A stretch of DNA of 8,460 nt, taken from assembly GCA_947448675.1 (NCBI GenBank), contig CANFOR010000121.1, forward strand, positions 1-8,460, written 5' to 3'. A program made the translations under genes and the position numbers. Of this stretch, positions 1 through 6,065 are shown one piece after another. The stretch comes from Betaproteobacteria bacterium (lineage in GTDB: Bacteria; Pseudomonadota; Gammaproteobacteria; Burkholderiales; Burkholderiaceae_C). Each line of letters opens with the position of its first letter. Positions within the stretch are counted from its first letter, which is position 1. Below the pieces are notes generated by a model. It searched no databases. It was not told where the DNA came from and saw only the letters and a program-made list of their open reading frames with translations.

Positions 1-103
1 AATTTGCAAGCACTGCCAGTACCGTAGGCGGTTATTGCTTTGTTAATTGTCTGTTTCTCTCACTGCATGCGGCGTAGCGTAGAAATGGATAAAACGGGAA
101 ACC

Positions 104-526
104 ATGAATAATTTGAATTTATTAAGAGGCATTTGCCTCGTCGCAATTGGCCTGCTCTTTGGCATTGTCTCATTGGGCTACAAGATCGGCGAACTGAGCC
201 GCGCGGGCCCTGGCCTCTTCCCGCTCTTGGTCAGTAGCTTGGTGGTTTTGATCGGCTTGGTGACCTTGGCGCGCTCCTATTTCGTCAAGCCTGTACCCAT
301 CGACTACAACGTCAAAAACATCAGCCTTGTGCTGCTGGGTTTGTGCGGCTTTACTGTGCTGTCACAGCATGTGAACATGATTCTTGGGATCGTATTTTTG
401 GTGTTTTGCACCACCTTTGCTGGCACCACCTACTCGGTGCTGCGCAACATCAAAATTTCGGCAGGCTTGATCGCCATTGCCTTTGCCTTTAAACACTTGC
501 TCGGCCTTCAACTGCCCTTATTCTGA
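104..526 (+). CDS. tctB: TctB-family small membrane subunit of a tripartite tricarboxylate transporter
   Basis: This is the small membrane subunit of a TTT-family secondary transporter, which works with the large subunit TctA and a periplasmic receptor TctC to import carboxylates driven by an ion gradient. The 140-residue protein is almost wholly hydrophobic, with about four to five membrane segments near residues 7-24, 39-58, 72-88, 91-107 and 115-135. A GPGLFP motif at 35-40 matches the position of the conserved Gly-Pro-Gly-Phe-Phe-Pro region of TctB proteins. Length is at the short end for the family. The ATG at 104 follows a weak GGGAA (96-100), the only SD-like element near it. The stop overlaps the tctA start (TGATG), so the pair should be translationally coupled. 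The substrate cannot be read from sequence. TctB is a poorly conserved family; identification leans partly on the adjacent tctA. Confidence 0.88.
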   Translation: MNNLNLLRGICLVAIGLLFGIVSLGYKIGELSRAGPGLFPLLVSSLVVLIGLVTLARSYFVKPVPIDYNVKNISLVLLGLCGFTVLSQHVNMILGIVFLVFCTTFAGTTYSVLRNIKISAGLIAIAFAFKHLLGLQLPLF

Positions 527-2025
527 TGGACGCTCTACACAATCTCGCATTTGGTTTTGAGACTGCACTGACCCTGCACAACCTGATGTACTGCGCCATT
601 GGCTGCGTGGTCGGCACGCTGGTTGGCCTACTGCCTGGGCTAGGGCCTTTGTCAACCATCAGCTTGCTGCTGCCCCTGACCTATTCGATTCCAACCGCGG
701 GCGCACTGATCATGTTGGCCGGAATTTATTACGGTGCGCAATACGGTGACAGCGTAAGCGCCATCACCATGAAGATACCGCATGCCAGCAGCATCGTGGC
801 CTGTATTGACGGCTACCAAATGACACTCAATGGCAAGACCGGCTTGGCCTTGTTTACGGCGGGTATTTCGAGCTTTATTGGTGGCACGGTAGCGATTGTG
901 GTTTTGTCTACCATTGCGCCTGCGCTGGGCGAGGTGGCATTTTTATTCGGCCCTGCCGACTACTGCGCACTGATGCTGTTCGGCTTTGTGTGCGTCAGTT
1001 TTGTCACCACCGGCAGCTTGCTCAACGGCCTGGCCATGACCTTGATCGGCGTATTGCTGGGCTCCATCGGCACCGACGTCAACAGTGGCCTGCAACGCTT
1101 CACCATGGACCTGCCCTTTTTAGCCGATGGCATTGGCATCGTCAGCATCGCCCTGGGCTGTTTTGGTATTGCCGAGGTGGTGAAGAACCTCGACAGTGGC
1201 AGCCAAATAACGCCCTTCAACGGCACCATCAAACTCATGCCCACCTGGCCAGAGTTCAAACGCATCATCCCGAGCGCTTTGCGCGGCAGTGTGATTGGCT
1301 CCTTCTTGGGCATCTTGCCCGGTGGTGGCCCCGTGATTGCCCAGTTCGCAGCCTACGCAGTGGACAAACGCTTTAGCAAATACAAGCATGAAATTGGCCA
1401 CGGCGCGATTGAAGGTGTTGCCGGGCAAGCTGCTGCAGACGAAGCCGCCGCGCGCACCAGCTTTATTCCGCTCATGGCCATTGGCATTCCTGAAAACGCG
1501 GTCATGGCTTTGATGATGGGTGCCTTCATTGTGAAAGGCATTCAGCCCGGCCCGAACATGATTGCCAACCACCCCGATTTATTTTGGGGCCTGGTGGCCA
1601 GCATGTGGGTAGGTAACTGCTTCTTGGTGGTGCTCAACGTGCCCTTGGTACGCTACTGGTTATCGGTGTTTAAGATCCCGTTTAACGTGCTGTTTCCGGC
1701 CATCTTGTTTTTCTGCTGCATCGGCACCTATAGCATCAACAACAGCTTAGATGACATCTTCATCACCGCGCTGTTTGGCATCTTGGGCTATGTGTTCATG
1801 CGCCTGGGCATGGAAGCTGCGCCGCTCATGCTGGGCTTTATTTTGGGCCCCATGCTGGAAGAAAACTTCCGCCGCGCATTGCTGCTCAGCCGTGGTAGCT
1901 TCAGCGCCTTTGTGACCCGGCCGATCAGCGGCACGCTGTTGGCTTGTATCGCCATCTTCATCACTTGGCAGATGGTCAGCTTTGTCATCAAATCACGAAG
2001 ATCGCCTACCCCGATAGCTGCCTGA
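526..2025 (+). CDS. tctA: TctA-family large membrane subunit of a tripartite tricarboxylate transporter
   Basis: This is the large, transport-forming inner-membrane subunit of a TTT system. It has 499 residues, the usual TctA length, with about a dozen hydrophobic segments. The two inverted-repeat signature loops are visible: LLPGLGP at 35-41 and ILPGGGP at 263-269. Other family motifs are GAIEGVA at 293-299 and GIQPGP at 338-343. Two conserved positions look unusual: the first-repeat loop reads YGDSVSAI (73-80) where many TctA proteins have a Gly-Gly-Ser-Thr-Thr-Ser type sequence, and the segment after PLMAIG reads IPENA (321-325) where IPGSA is common. This suggests a divergent subclass and possibly a different ligand. 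The start overlaps the tctB stop by one base and no strong SD is needed if coupled. A terminator lies 24 bp downstream. TctC is not in the window. Confidence 0.95.
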   Translation: MDALHNLAFGFETALTLHNLMYCAIGCVVGTLVGLLPGLGPLSTISLLLPLTYSIPTAGALIMLAGIYYGAQYGDSVSAITMKIPHASSIVACIDGYQMTLNGKTGLALFTAGISSFIGGTVAIVVLSTIAPALGEVAFLFGPADYCALMLFGFVCVSFVTTGSLLNGLAMTLIGVLLGSIGTDVNSGLQRFTMDLPFLADGIGIVSIALGCFGIAEVVKNLDSGSQITPFNGTIKLMPTWPEFKRIIPSALRGSVIGSFLGILPGGGPVIAQFAAYAVDKRFSKYKHEIGHGAIEGVAGQAAADEAAARTSFIPLMAIGIPENAVMALMMGAFIVKGIQPGPNMIANHPDLFWGLVASMWVGNCFLVVLNVPLVRYWLSVFKIPFNVLFPAILFFCCIGTYSINNSLDDIFITALFGILGYVFMRLGMEAAPLMLGFILGPMLEENFRRALLLSRGSFSAFVTRPISGTLLACIAIFITWQMVSFVIKSRRSPTPIAA

Positions 2026-2048
2026 GCGAGCCGTCCCCTGCATACCAG

Positions 2049-2079
2049 AGCCCGAAGCCATGCGCTTTCGGGCTTTTTT
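2049..2079 (+). terminator. Rho-independent terminator of the tctBA unit
   Basis: An 8-bp perfect GC-rich stem, AGCCCGAA (2049-2056) paired with TTCGGGCT (2067-2074), encloses a 10-base loop. It is followed immediately by a run of six T (2074-2079). It starts 24 bp after the tctA stop, so it ends the transporter transcript and separates it from the molybdoenzyme gene, which probably has its own promoter. Confidence 0.9.
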
Positions 2080-2090
2080 ATTTCTCCAAC

Positions 2091-2096
2091 CATAAT
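2091..2096 (+). promoter_or_regulatory. Possible -10 element for the molybdoenzyme gene
   Basis: CATAAT at 2091-2096 matches the sigma-70 -10 consensus at five of six bases and lies between the tctA terminator and the next start codon. No convincing -35 box is found at 16-18 bp upstream, where the terminator hairpin sits, so this remains tentative. Confidence 0.25.
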
Positions 2097-2110
2097 GGGT
2101 GCATTCCATT

Positions 2111-2114
2111 GAGG
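2111..2114 (+). promoter_or_regulatory. Ribosome binding site fixing the molybdoenzyme start at 2123
   Basis: GAGG at 2111-2114 sits 8 bases before the ATG at 2123. A longer reading from a GTG at 2099 is possible but has no SD and would put eight residues before the twin-arginine signal. The SD therefore favours 2123. Confidence 0.75.
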
Positions 2115-2122
2115 ATCTCATC

Positions 2123-4441
2123 ATGCAAAAACGCCGCTTTTTCTTAATCGGTTTGGGCGCTGTGGGCGCGCTCACCGTGGCTTGGGGTCTGTTGCCACCG
2201 CGCCAGCGCTTGAAAGGTGTGGTATTGCCCACCGCCAATGGCCAGATTGCGTTGAACGCTTGGCTCAAGTTCGGCACCGACGGGAACGTGACGCTGGCCA
2301 TGCCCAAGTCGGAAATGGGGCAAGGCATTCACACCGCACTGGCCATGATCGTAGCCGAAGAACTCGATGTGCCTCTGGCCAGCGTGCGCATCGAGCAGTC
2401 GCCCATTGATGGCCTTTATGGCAATGTCTTGGGCTTGGCCGAAGGCATACCCTTCCGGCCCGATGACGAGGGCACACTGGCACGCACTGCGCGTTGGACC
2501 ATGCAAAAAGTCATGCGCGAGATGGGCATCATGATGACGGGCGGCTCTTCTAGCATCAAAGACTTGTGGCTCCCGCTGCGTGAAGCCGCGGCCATGGCCA
2601 GGGCATCGCTGGCCAACACATTGGCTGCAGAATGGAATCTTGAGGCGGCCAGCATCAAAGTCATAGATGGCGTTTTTAGCAGTGGCGAGAAGCGCCTTGG
2701 TTATGCTGAAGTGGTAGAAAAATTTGCCAGCAAAATTGCACCCGCAAGCAGCTACCAGCTCAAAGCTTTGCAAGATTGCAAGCTGCTGGGCCTGCCCACG
2801 CTGCGCAGCGACACACCCGCCAAAGTCAATGGCAGTGCGCTATTCGGCATCGATGCCAATTCAGCCGATGGCAAGCGCCCAGACTTCTATGCAGCTGTGT
2901 TATTGAGCCCAGCACGCGGTGGCGCGGTTGCTTCGCTAGACGCCAAAGCCGCACTGAGCATGACGGGTGTGAAGCAGATCGTCGCCTTGCCCGCCAATAT
3001 CGAAGGCTCTGGCACCAGTGGTGGCGTGGCCGTACTGGCCACGCAGTATTGGCAGGCCAAGCAGGCGCTCGATGCACTCAAGGTCGAGTGGCAAGCAGCG
3101 CCCACTTCTGCATGGTCTAGCGACACGATTACGCAAACCTTGAATGCAACACTTGACCAGGGCGGCGGCTTTACCTATTACAAAAAAGGAGACACTAAAA
3201 GTATTTTGCAAAAAATAAATTCTGCAGAAAACAACCAACAGCTCAAAGCCACTTATAGCGCGCCCTACTTGGCCCACGCCACCATGGAGCCCATGAATGC
3301 CACTGTCAGCCTCGCTGGCAAAGGCGCTGAGCGCAGAGCCACCCTCACCGTGGGCACCCAAGTGCCCGACCTAGCGCGTGCCGTGGCGGCCAAAGTGTTA
3401 GGTTTGACTAAAGACAAAGTCACGCTGAACCTGCCCTTCTTGGGTGGCGGCTTTGGGCGGCGCTTAGAGGTCGACACTGCCGCGCAAGCCGCGTCCATTG
3501 TGGCCTTGGCGCTCGGTAGCGAGGGCGTAGGCACAGTGCAAATGATCTGGTCACGTGAGGCTGACATACAGCATGATTTTTACCGCCCTGCTGCAGTGGC
3601 ACGATTTGAAGCCGCTTTAGACAGCCAAGGCCGCATCAGTGCCTGGGTCAACAAAGCCGCCAGCCAGCACATTGTGCCCAAGTACTTTCCGCGCAATGTA
3701 GGTCTGCCCCTGTTTGGGCCCGATAAAACCAGCATCGAAGGGGCCTTCGACCAAGCTTATGAATTCCCCAACGCGCACGTTTCGCACGCAGCGGTAGAGC
3801 TGCCAATTCCGATTGGTTTTTGGCGCTCGGTCGGGCATTCGCACCAAGCCTTCTTTCAAGAAAGTTTTTTAGACGAATGCGCGCAAAGCGCCAAGCCTCA
3901 AGATGCGTTTGCGCACTCGGTAGCCTATCGGCGAGCGCTGCTGCAACAACACCCGCGCCATCTGGCAGCATTGAACCTTGCAGTAGCCCAACATGGCGCG
4001 CTCAGCACGCCGCAAGCCGCCCTGGGCGTGGCTTTGCACGAAGCCTTTGGCTCCATCGTGGCCATGGTGGCCGAGGTGTCTGTAGGCGCTGACAAGGAAA
4101 TCCGCGCGCACAAAATCACCGCCGCCATCGACTGCGGTTTTTGCGTCAATCCCGCAGGCGTAGCCCAGCAAGTGGAGAGCAGCGTGGCTTTTGGCCTGTC
4201 TGCCGCGCTATGGGGCAAGATCGACTTTGCAAACGGCAAAGTCGCGCAAAGCAATTTTCACAATTACCGCGTGCTGCGCATGAATGAAATGCCCGAGGTA
4301 GCCACCCACATCATTTCCAGCACGCGCCCACCAGAAGGCATGGGCGAACCGGCATTGCCACCCGTAGCACCTGCGGTGGCAAACGCATTGTTTGCGCTCA
4401 CGGGGCAGCGGTTGCGGGACTTGCCGCTTCGGCTTACCTAA
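2123..4441 (+). CDS. Xanthine dehydrogenase-family molybdopterin-binding subunit (isoquinoline 1-oxidoreductase beta-like)
   Basis: This is the large molybdenum-cofactor subunit of a xanthine-oxidase-family hydroxylase or aldehyde dehydrogenase, closest in layout to IorB of isoquinoline 1-oxidoreductase (about 780 residues; this one has 772). The N-terminus KRRFFLIG followed by a hydrophobic stretch is a twin-arginine signal, implying folding with cofactor and export to the periplasm. The a/b hammerhead-like region begins near LRSDTPAKVNG (about residue 228). HATMEPMNA (385-393) and GGGFGRR (441-447) are typical cofactor-pocket motifs. GEPALPPVAPAVANA places the probable catalytic glutamate at E742. 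The usual partner, a roughly 150-residue two-[2Fe-2S] subunit, is not adjacent: a TctA terminator lies upstream and a convergent TlpA gene downstream. The electron acceptor must be encoded elsewhere. The true substrate is unknown; the IorB name describes similarity, not proven isoquinoline oxidation. Confidence 0.92.
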   Translation: MQKRRFFLIGLGAVGALTVAWGLLPPRQRLKGVVLPTANGQIALNAWLKFGTDGNVTLAMPKSEMGQGIHTALAMIVAEELDVPLASVRIEQSPIDGLYGNVLGLAEGIPFRPDDEGTLARTARWTMQKVMREMGIMMTGGSSSIKDLWLPLREAAAMARASLANTLAAEWNLEAASIKVIDGVFSSGEKRLGYAEVVEKFASKIAPASSYQLKALQDCKLLGLPTLRSDTPAKVNGSALFGIDANSADGKRPDFYAAVLLSPARGGAVASLDAKAALSMTGVKQIVALPANIEGSGTSGGVAVLATQYWQAKQALDALKVEWQAAPTSAWSSDTITQTLNATLDQGGGFTYYKKGDTKSILQKINSAENNQQLKATYSAPYLAHATMEPMNATVSLAGKGAERRATLTVGTQVPDLARAVAAKVLGLTKDKVTLNLPFLGGGFGRRLEVDTAAQAASIVALALGSEGVGTVQMIWSREADIQHDFYRPAAVARFEAALDSQGRISAWVNKAASQHIVPKYFPRNVGLPLFGPDKTSIEGAFDQAYEFPNAHVSHAAVELPIPIGFWRSVGHSHQAFFQESFLDECAQSAKPQDAFAHSVAYRRALLQQHPRHLAALNLAVAQHGALSTPQAALGVALHEAFGSIVAMVAEVSVGADKEIRAHKITAAIDCGFCVNPAGVAQQVESSVAFGLSAALWGKIDFANGKVAQSNFHNYRVLRMNEMPEVATHIISSTRPPEGMGEPALPPVAPAVANALFALTGQRLRDLPLRLT

Positions 4442-4459
4442 ACACCCGCGGCAGCACCC

Positions 4460-4984
4460 TCAAGGGATCTTCTTGCTCTTAGGCAGCCGAAACGTCGTGC
4501 GAATCAACTCCAAAGACTCGGCACTGTCCCACTCCCTGGCGCCGTAAACCTTGAGCAGCACCCTGCCCTGTGCATCGACCAAAAGGGTCAAGGGCAGCCG
4601 CTCCGCGCCCAGCATGTTCTCTAGCACCAAGTGCGAGTCGATGAAGTGGTTGAAGGTGGCATTGGTCTTGCGCAAGAAGCCCTTGGCCGCTTCTGTGTAG
4701 TCATCGGTCGAAATGCCGATCACGCTCAATTTGCCAAACTCCTCGCGCCACGCAAGCCGCTCCAGCGAGCCCATCTCCTGCTGGCAAGGGCCACACCAAC
4801 TGGCCCATACATTGATGACCAGTGGCTTGCCGCGAAATTCCGATAGTTTGCGCGATGGCCCATTCAGCCCCTGCATGGTGGCTTCGCGCAACGTGCCCCC
4901 GACCTCGACTTCACCCGGTGTTTTTGCGTACACGGGGCTCAGACCGAATACGCACAGAAGCAGGGCGAAAAAAAGTGATCTCAT
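4460..4984 (-). CDS. TlpA-family secreted thioredoxin-like disulfide reductase
   Basis: This is a periplasmic thioredoxin-fold protein of the TlpA/ResA type, expected to reduce disulfides on exported proteins, for example during cytochrome or cofactor-protein maturation. The 174-residue product has a signal peptide (about 1-20, ending SPVYA). It then has a typical AhpC/TSA-Redoxin fold: FRGKPLVINVWASW leads into the active site WCGPC at 63-67 (redox cysteines C64 and C67), and the cis-proline loop is RLPLT with P131. The start at 4984 is the first ATG and gives a clean signal peptide, although no good SD precedes it. It converges with the molybdoenzyme gene with 18 bp between stops, and no clear terminator was found there. 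A functional tie to the molybdoenzyme is possible because both act in the periplasm, but is not shown. The specific redox partner is unknown. Confidence 0.93.
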   Translation of the reverse strand: MRSLFFALLLCVFGLSPVYAKTPGEVEVGGTLREATMQGLNGPSRKLSEFRGKPLVINVWASWCGPCQQEMGSLERLAWREEFGKLSVIGISTDDYTEAAKGFLRKTNATFNHFIDSHLVLENMLGAERLPLTLLVDAQGRVLLKVYGAREWDSAESLELIRTTFRLPKSKKIP

Positions 4985-5005
4985 GACCGCAAGCGTAGCG
5001 CAAAT

Positions 5006-5131
5006 CTAGCTCTGCTTGTTTGTGCCTCCACATTTTCGCGCCACCCAAGCGCACATGGGCAGGCTATGGAGTACAGACAACAGGGGTAAGCTCAAAGTCT
5101 TCTTGTGCTTTGCAATCCAGGCGTACTTCAC
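5006..5131 (-). pseudogene. Truncated IS3-family orfB (5' end only)
   Basis: In the -1 frame relative to orfA, a GTG at 5131 (overlapping the orfA stop) opens a reading VKYAWIAKHK, which is how many IS3-family OrfB transposases begin. Similarity to OrfB becomes doubtful after about residue 11, and the frame stops at 5006 after 41 residues. The integrase core with its DDE triad, normally about 280 residues, is absent. This is therefore the left-over head of a transposase gene, broken near 5094-5098. It lies directly upstream of the TlpA-like gene on the same strand and could in principle read into it. Confidence 0.7.
5063..5094 (+). repeat. Left copy of a 32-bp imperfect direct repeat related to the IS end
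   Basis: The first ten bases, GCTATGGAGT, match 5467-5476 exactly. Over 32 bases both copies end in TCA, and I count about 19 identities. It starts exactly where the orfB similarity ends. Read on the minus strand it begins TGAGCTTACCCC, like an IS3-type terminus, in the same orientation as the true orfA-side end rather than inverted. Confidence 0.45.
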
Positions 5132-5433
5132 AGCGATTCCCGAGCGAAGTACGCCGTCGCCTTTTTTAGGATGTCGCGTTCCATCGTCACGCGTGCCAGT
5201 TGCGCACGCAGTCTGGCCAGTTCCATTTGTTGCGGTGATACGGGTTTATCACCGGCACCCTTGAGTTGACCTTTGTTGCTTAGGCGTACCCAGTTATCGA
5301 GTGTCTGATTCGGTATGCCCAGCACCTTGGCTGTCACCGAGCCTGCTTGACCACCTTTGACCAGGCGCACCGCTTCCAGTTTGTATTCCAGGGTGTATTT
5401 GCCCCGAGCTTGTCCATCCATCTTCTTGCTCAT
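5128..5433 (-). CDS. IS3-family transposase OrfA (helix-turn-helix protein)
   Basis: This is the DNA-binding OrfA of an IS3-type element, 101 residues, full length for the family. The helix-turn-helix covers about residues 14-52 (EYKLEAVRLV, then SVTAKVLGIPNQTLDNWVR). The C-terminal leucine-zipper-like helix follows (about 70-92, ending MERDILKKATAYFA), a very characteristic IS3 OrfA signature. The ATG at 5433 is preceded by GGAGAG about six bases upstream. OrfA alone normally acts as a regulator and the OrfAB fusion made by frameshifting is the transposase. Here OrfB is cut, so OrfA is probably an orphan that could at most repress or interfere with related elements. Confidence 0.92.
   Translation of the reverse strand: MSKKMDGQARGKYTLEYKLEAVRLVKGGQAGSVTAKVLGIPNQTLDNWVRLSNKGQLKGAGDKPVSPQQMELARLRAQLARVTMERDILKKATAYFARESL
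5161..5167 (-). other. Programmed -1 ribosomal frameshift heptamer (A AAA AAG)
   Basis: On the minus strand the orfA codons 89-91 read CTA AAA AAG, giving the heptamer AAAAAAG in the phase needed for -1 slippage. After slippage the frame passes ten codons to the VKYAWI start of orfB. This is the standard IS3-family arrangement for making OrfAB. The site is intact although the orfB target is truncated. Confidence 0.75.
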
Positions 5434-5466
5434 TTCGGTCTCTCCAATGTCTGAAATTTTCCTTCA

Positions 5467-5498
5467 GCTATGGAGTCCGTTTTTTGAGGGCAACATCA
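5467..5498 (+). repeat. Right copy of the 32-bp imperfect direct repeat; putative IS3-element terminus
   Basis: This segment forms the presumed terminal repeat of the IS remnant on the orfA side. It shares GCTATGGAGT, a GGG triplet and the closing TCA with the left copy at 5063-5094. Confidence 0.5.
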
Positions 5499-5511
5499 CA
5501 CAAGTGGGCGC

Positions 5512-5517
5512 TATGAT
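5512..5517 (+). promoter_or_regulatory. Possible -10 element for the nucleotidyltransferase unit
   Basis: TATGAT at 5512-5517 matches the sigma-70 -10 consensus at five of six bases, 30 bp before the nucleotidyltransferase ATG and just outside the IS end. The only -35-like hexamer nearby, TTGAGG at 5484-5489 inside the IS terminus, is 22 bp away, longer than the usual 16-18 bp, so promoter activity is uncertain. Confidence 0.3.
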
Positions 5518-5546
5518 TCCCCTACCCTCCACTTCACCCTGCAGAC

Positions 5547-6065
5547 ATGTCCAACCTGGCCGAACAAATTCGCGAAGCGCTGACGATGTTTGCGCGCAGC
5601 GGCACAGCGCCTGCGTTGATTGGCGGATTGGCGGTGGTTGCGCACCAGGTGGTGCGCGCCACACAGGACGTAGATTTTCTGCTGGAGGCCGAAGCCGCGG
5701 ACAGAGTGCACGACGCCTTGCTAGATTTAGGCTACCAGTGCCTATACCGCAGTGAAGACGCCGCCAACTATGTGCGTGCAGCCGAAGGGCTGGACTTGCT
5801 TTACGCACACCGTCCGCTTGCGCGCCGCTTGCTGGCGCAGGCATCGGAGCGCGAGACCCCCATGGGCCGCCTGCGCATCATCAGCGTCGAAGGGCTGATC
5901 GGCTTCAAACTGCAAGGCTTCGTGAACGACGCAACGCGAACGCGCGACCTGGACGACATTCGCGCTCTATTGAAAATACACCACGCTTCACTCGACATGG
6001 ATGAACTGCGCAAGTACTTTGCCCTGTTCAACAAACCGGAGCTTCTCAATGAACTTCTCGGATAA
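5547..6065 (+). CDS. AbiEii-like nucleotidyltransferase, possible toxin-antitoxin or defence component
   Basis: A 172-residue polymerase-beta-fold nucleotidyltransferase. The N-terminal region reads ALIGGLAVVAH with the Gly-Gly pair at 26-27, followed by RATQDVDFLL with the paired metal-binding aspartates D41 and D43. LDLLYAH (D83) is a candidate third acidic position. GLIGFKLQGF with K121 and RTRDLDDIRALL (131-142) match the C-terminal helical motifs seen in AbiEii/AbiGii-type and related stand-alone nucleotidyltransferases. It is much shorter than classical AbiEii (about 300 residues) and no AbiEi-like winged-helix partner precedes it. Its 3' end overlaps the next small gene by 17 bp, so the two are likely a coupled operon. 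No strong SD is seen before the ATG at 5547. The family links to abortive infection and toxin-antitoxin systems are general knowledge; the target of this protein is unknown. Confidence 0.8.
   Translation: MSNLAEQIREALTMFARSGTAPALIGGLAVVAHQVVRATQDVDFLLEAEAADRVHDALLDLGYQCLYRSEDAANYVRAAEGLDLLYAHRPLARRLLAQASERETPMGRLRIISVEGLIGFKLQGFVNDATRTRDLDDIRALLKIHHASLDMDELRKYFALFNKPELLNELLG
6038..6041 (+). promoter_or_regulatory. Ribosome binding site of the 65-residue protein, inside the upstream gene
   Basis: GGAG at 6038-6041 stands seven bases before the ATG at 6049, still within the nucleotidyltransferase coding region. It chooses this start over an in-frame ATG at 6001, which has no SD and would extend the overlap to 65 bases. 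Confidence 0.65.

Larger units (their letters stand above)
5095..5498 (-). mobile_element. IS3-family insertion sequence remnant, orfB end deleted
   Basis: About 0.4 kb of an element that would normally be about 1.2-1.3 kb. It contains a complete orfA, the A6G frameshift site and the first codons of orfB. The orfA-side end is probably at 5498: read on the minus strand the sequence starts TGATGTTGCCCTC and leads through ACTCCATAGC, resembling IS3-type termini (TG start, CCC tract). No matching inverted copy is present at the other side, so the element is truncated and cannot move by itself. The exact outer boundary is inferred, and no target duplication can be assigned. Confidence 0.75.

Noticed and set aside
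1..103. Possible 3' end of a TctC gene or a tctB promoter
   Set aside because: Three short frames enter from the left edge (stops at 25, 44 and 75), none with recognisable receptor residues; -10 and -35 candidates are all weak.
2099..2122. GTG start extending the molybdoenzyme by eight residues
   Set aside because: No SD for the GTG, whereas GAGG at 2111-2114 fits the ATG at 2123, and the shorter form starts directly with the twin-arginine signal.
2144..2773. Minus-strand open frame of 209 codons inside the molybdoenzyme gene
   Set aside because: Antisense shadow of a strongly supported coding region; no recognisable domain.
4426..4491. Possible bidirectional terminator between the convergent molybdoenzyme and TlpA genes
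   Set aside because: CGCTTCGGCT and AGCCGAAACG can partly pair but are more than 45 bases apart, lie inside the two coding regions and lack a T-run.
5357..5844. Open frames on both strands across the IS end and the start of the nucleotidyltransferase
   Set aside because: They overlap better-supported genes, have shadow-like composition and no domain.
6001..6048. Upstream ATG for the 65-residue protein
   Set aside because: No SD at 6001 and a much longer overlap with the nucleotidyltransferase; the ATG at 6049 has GGAG at ideal spacing.
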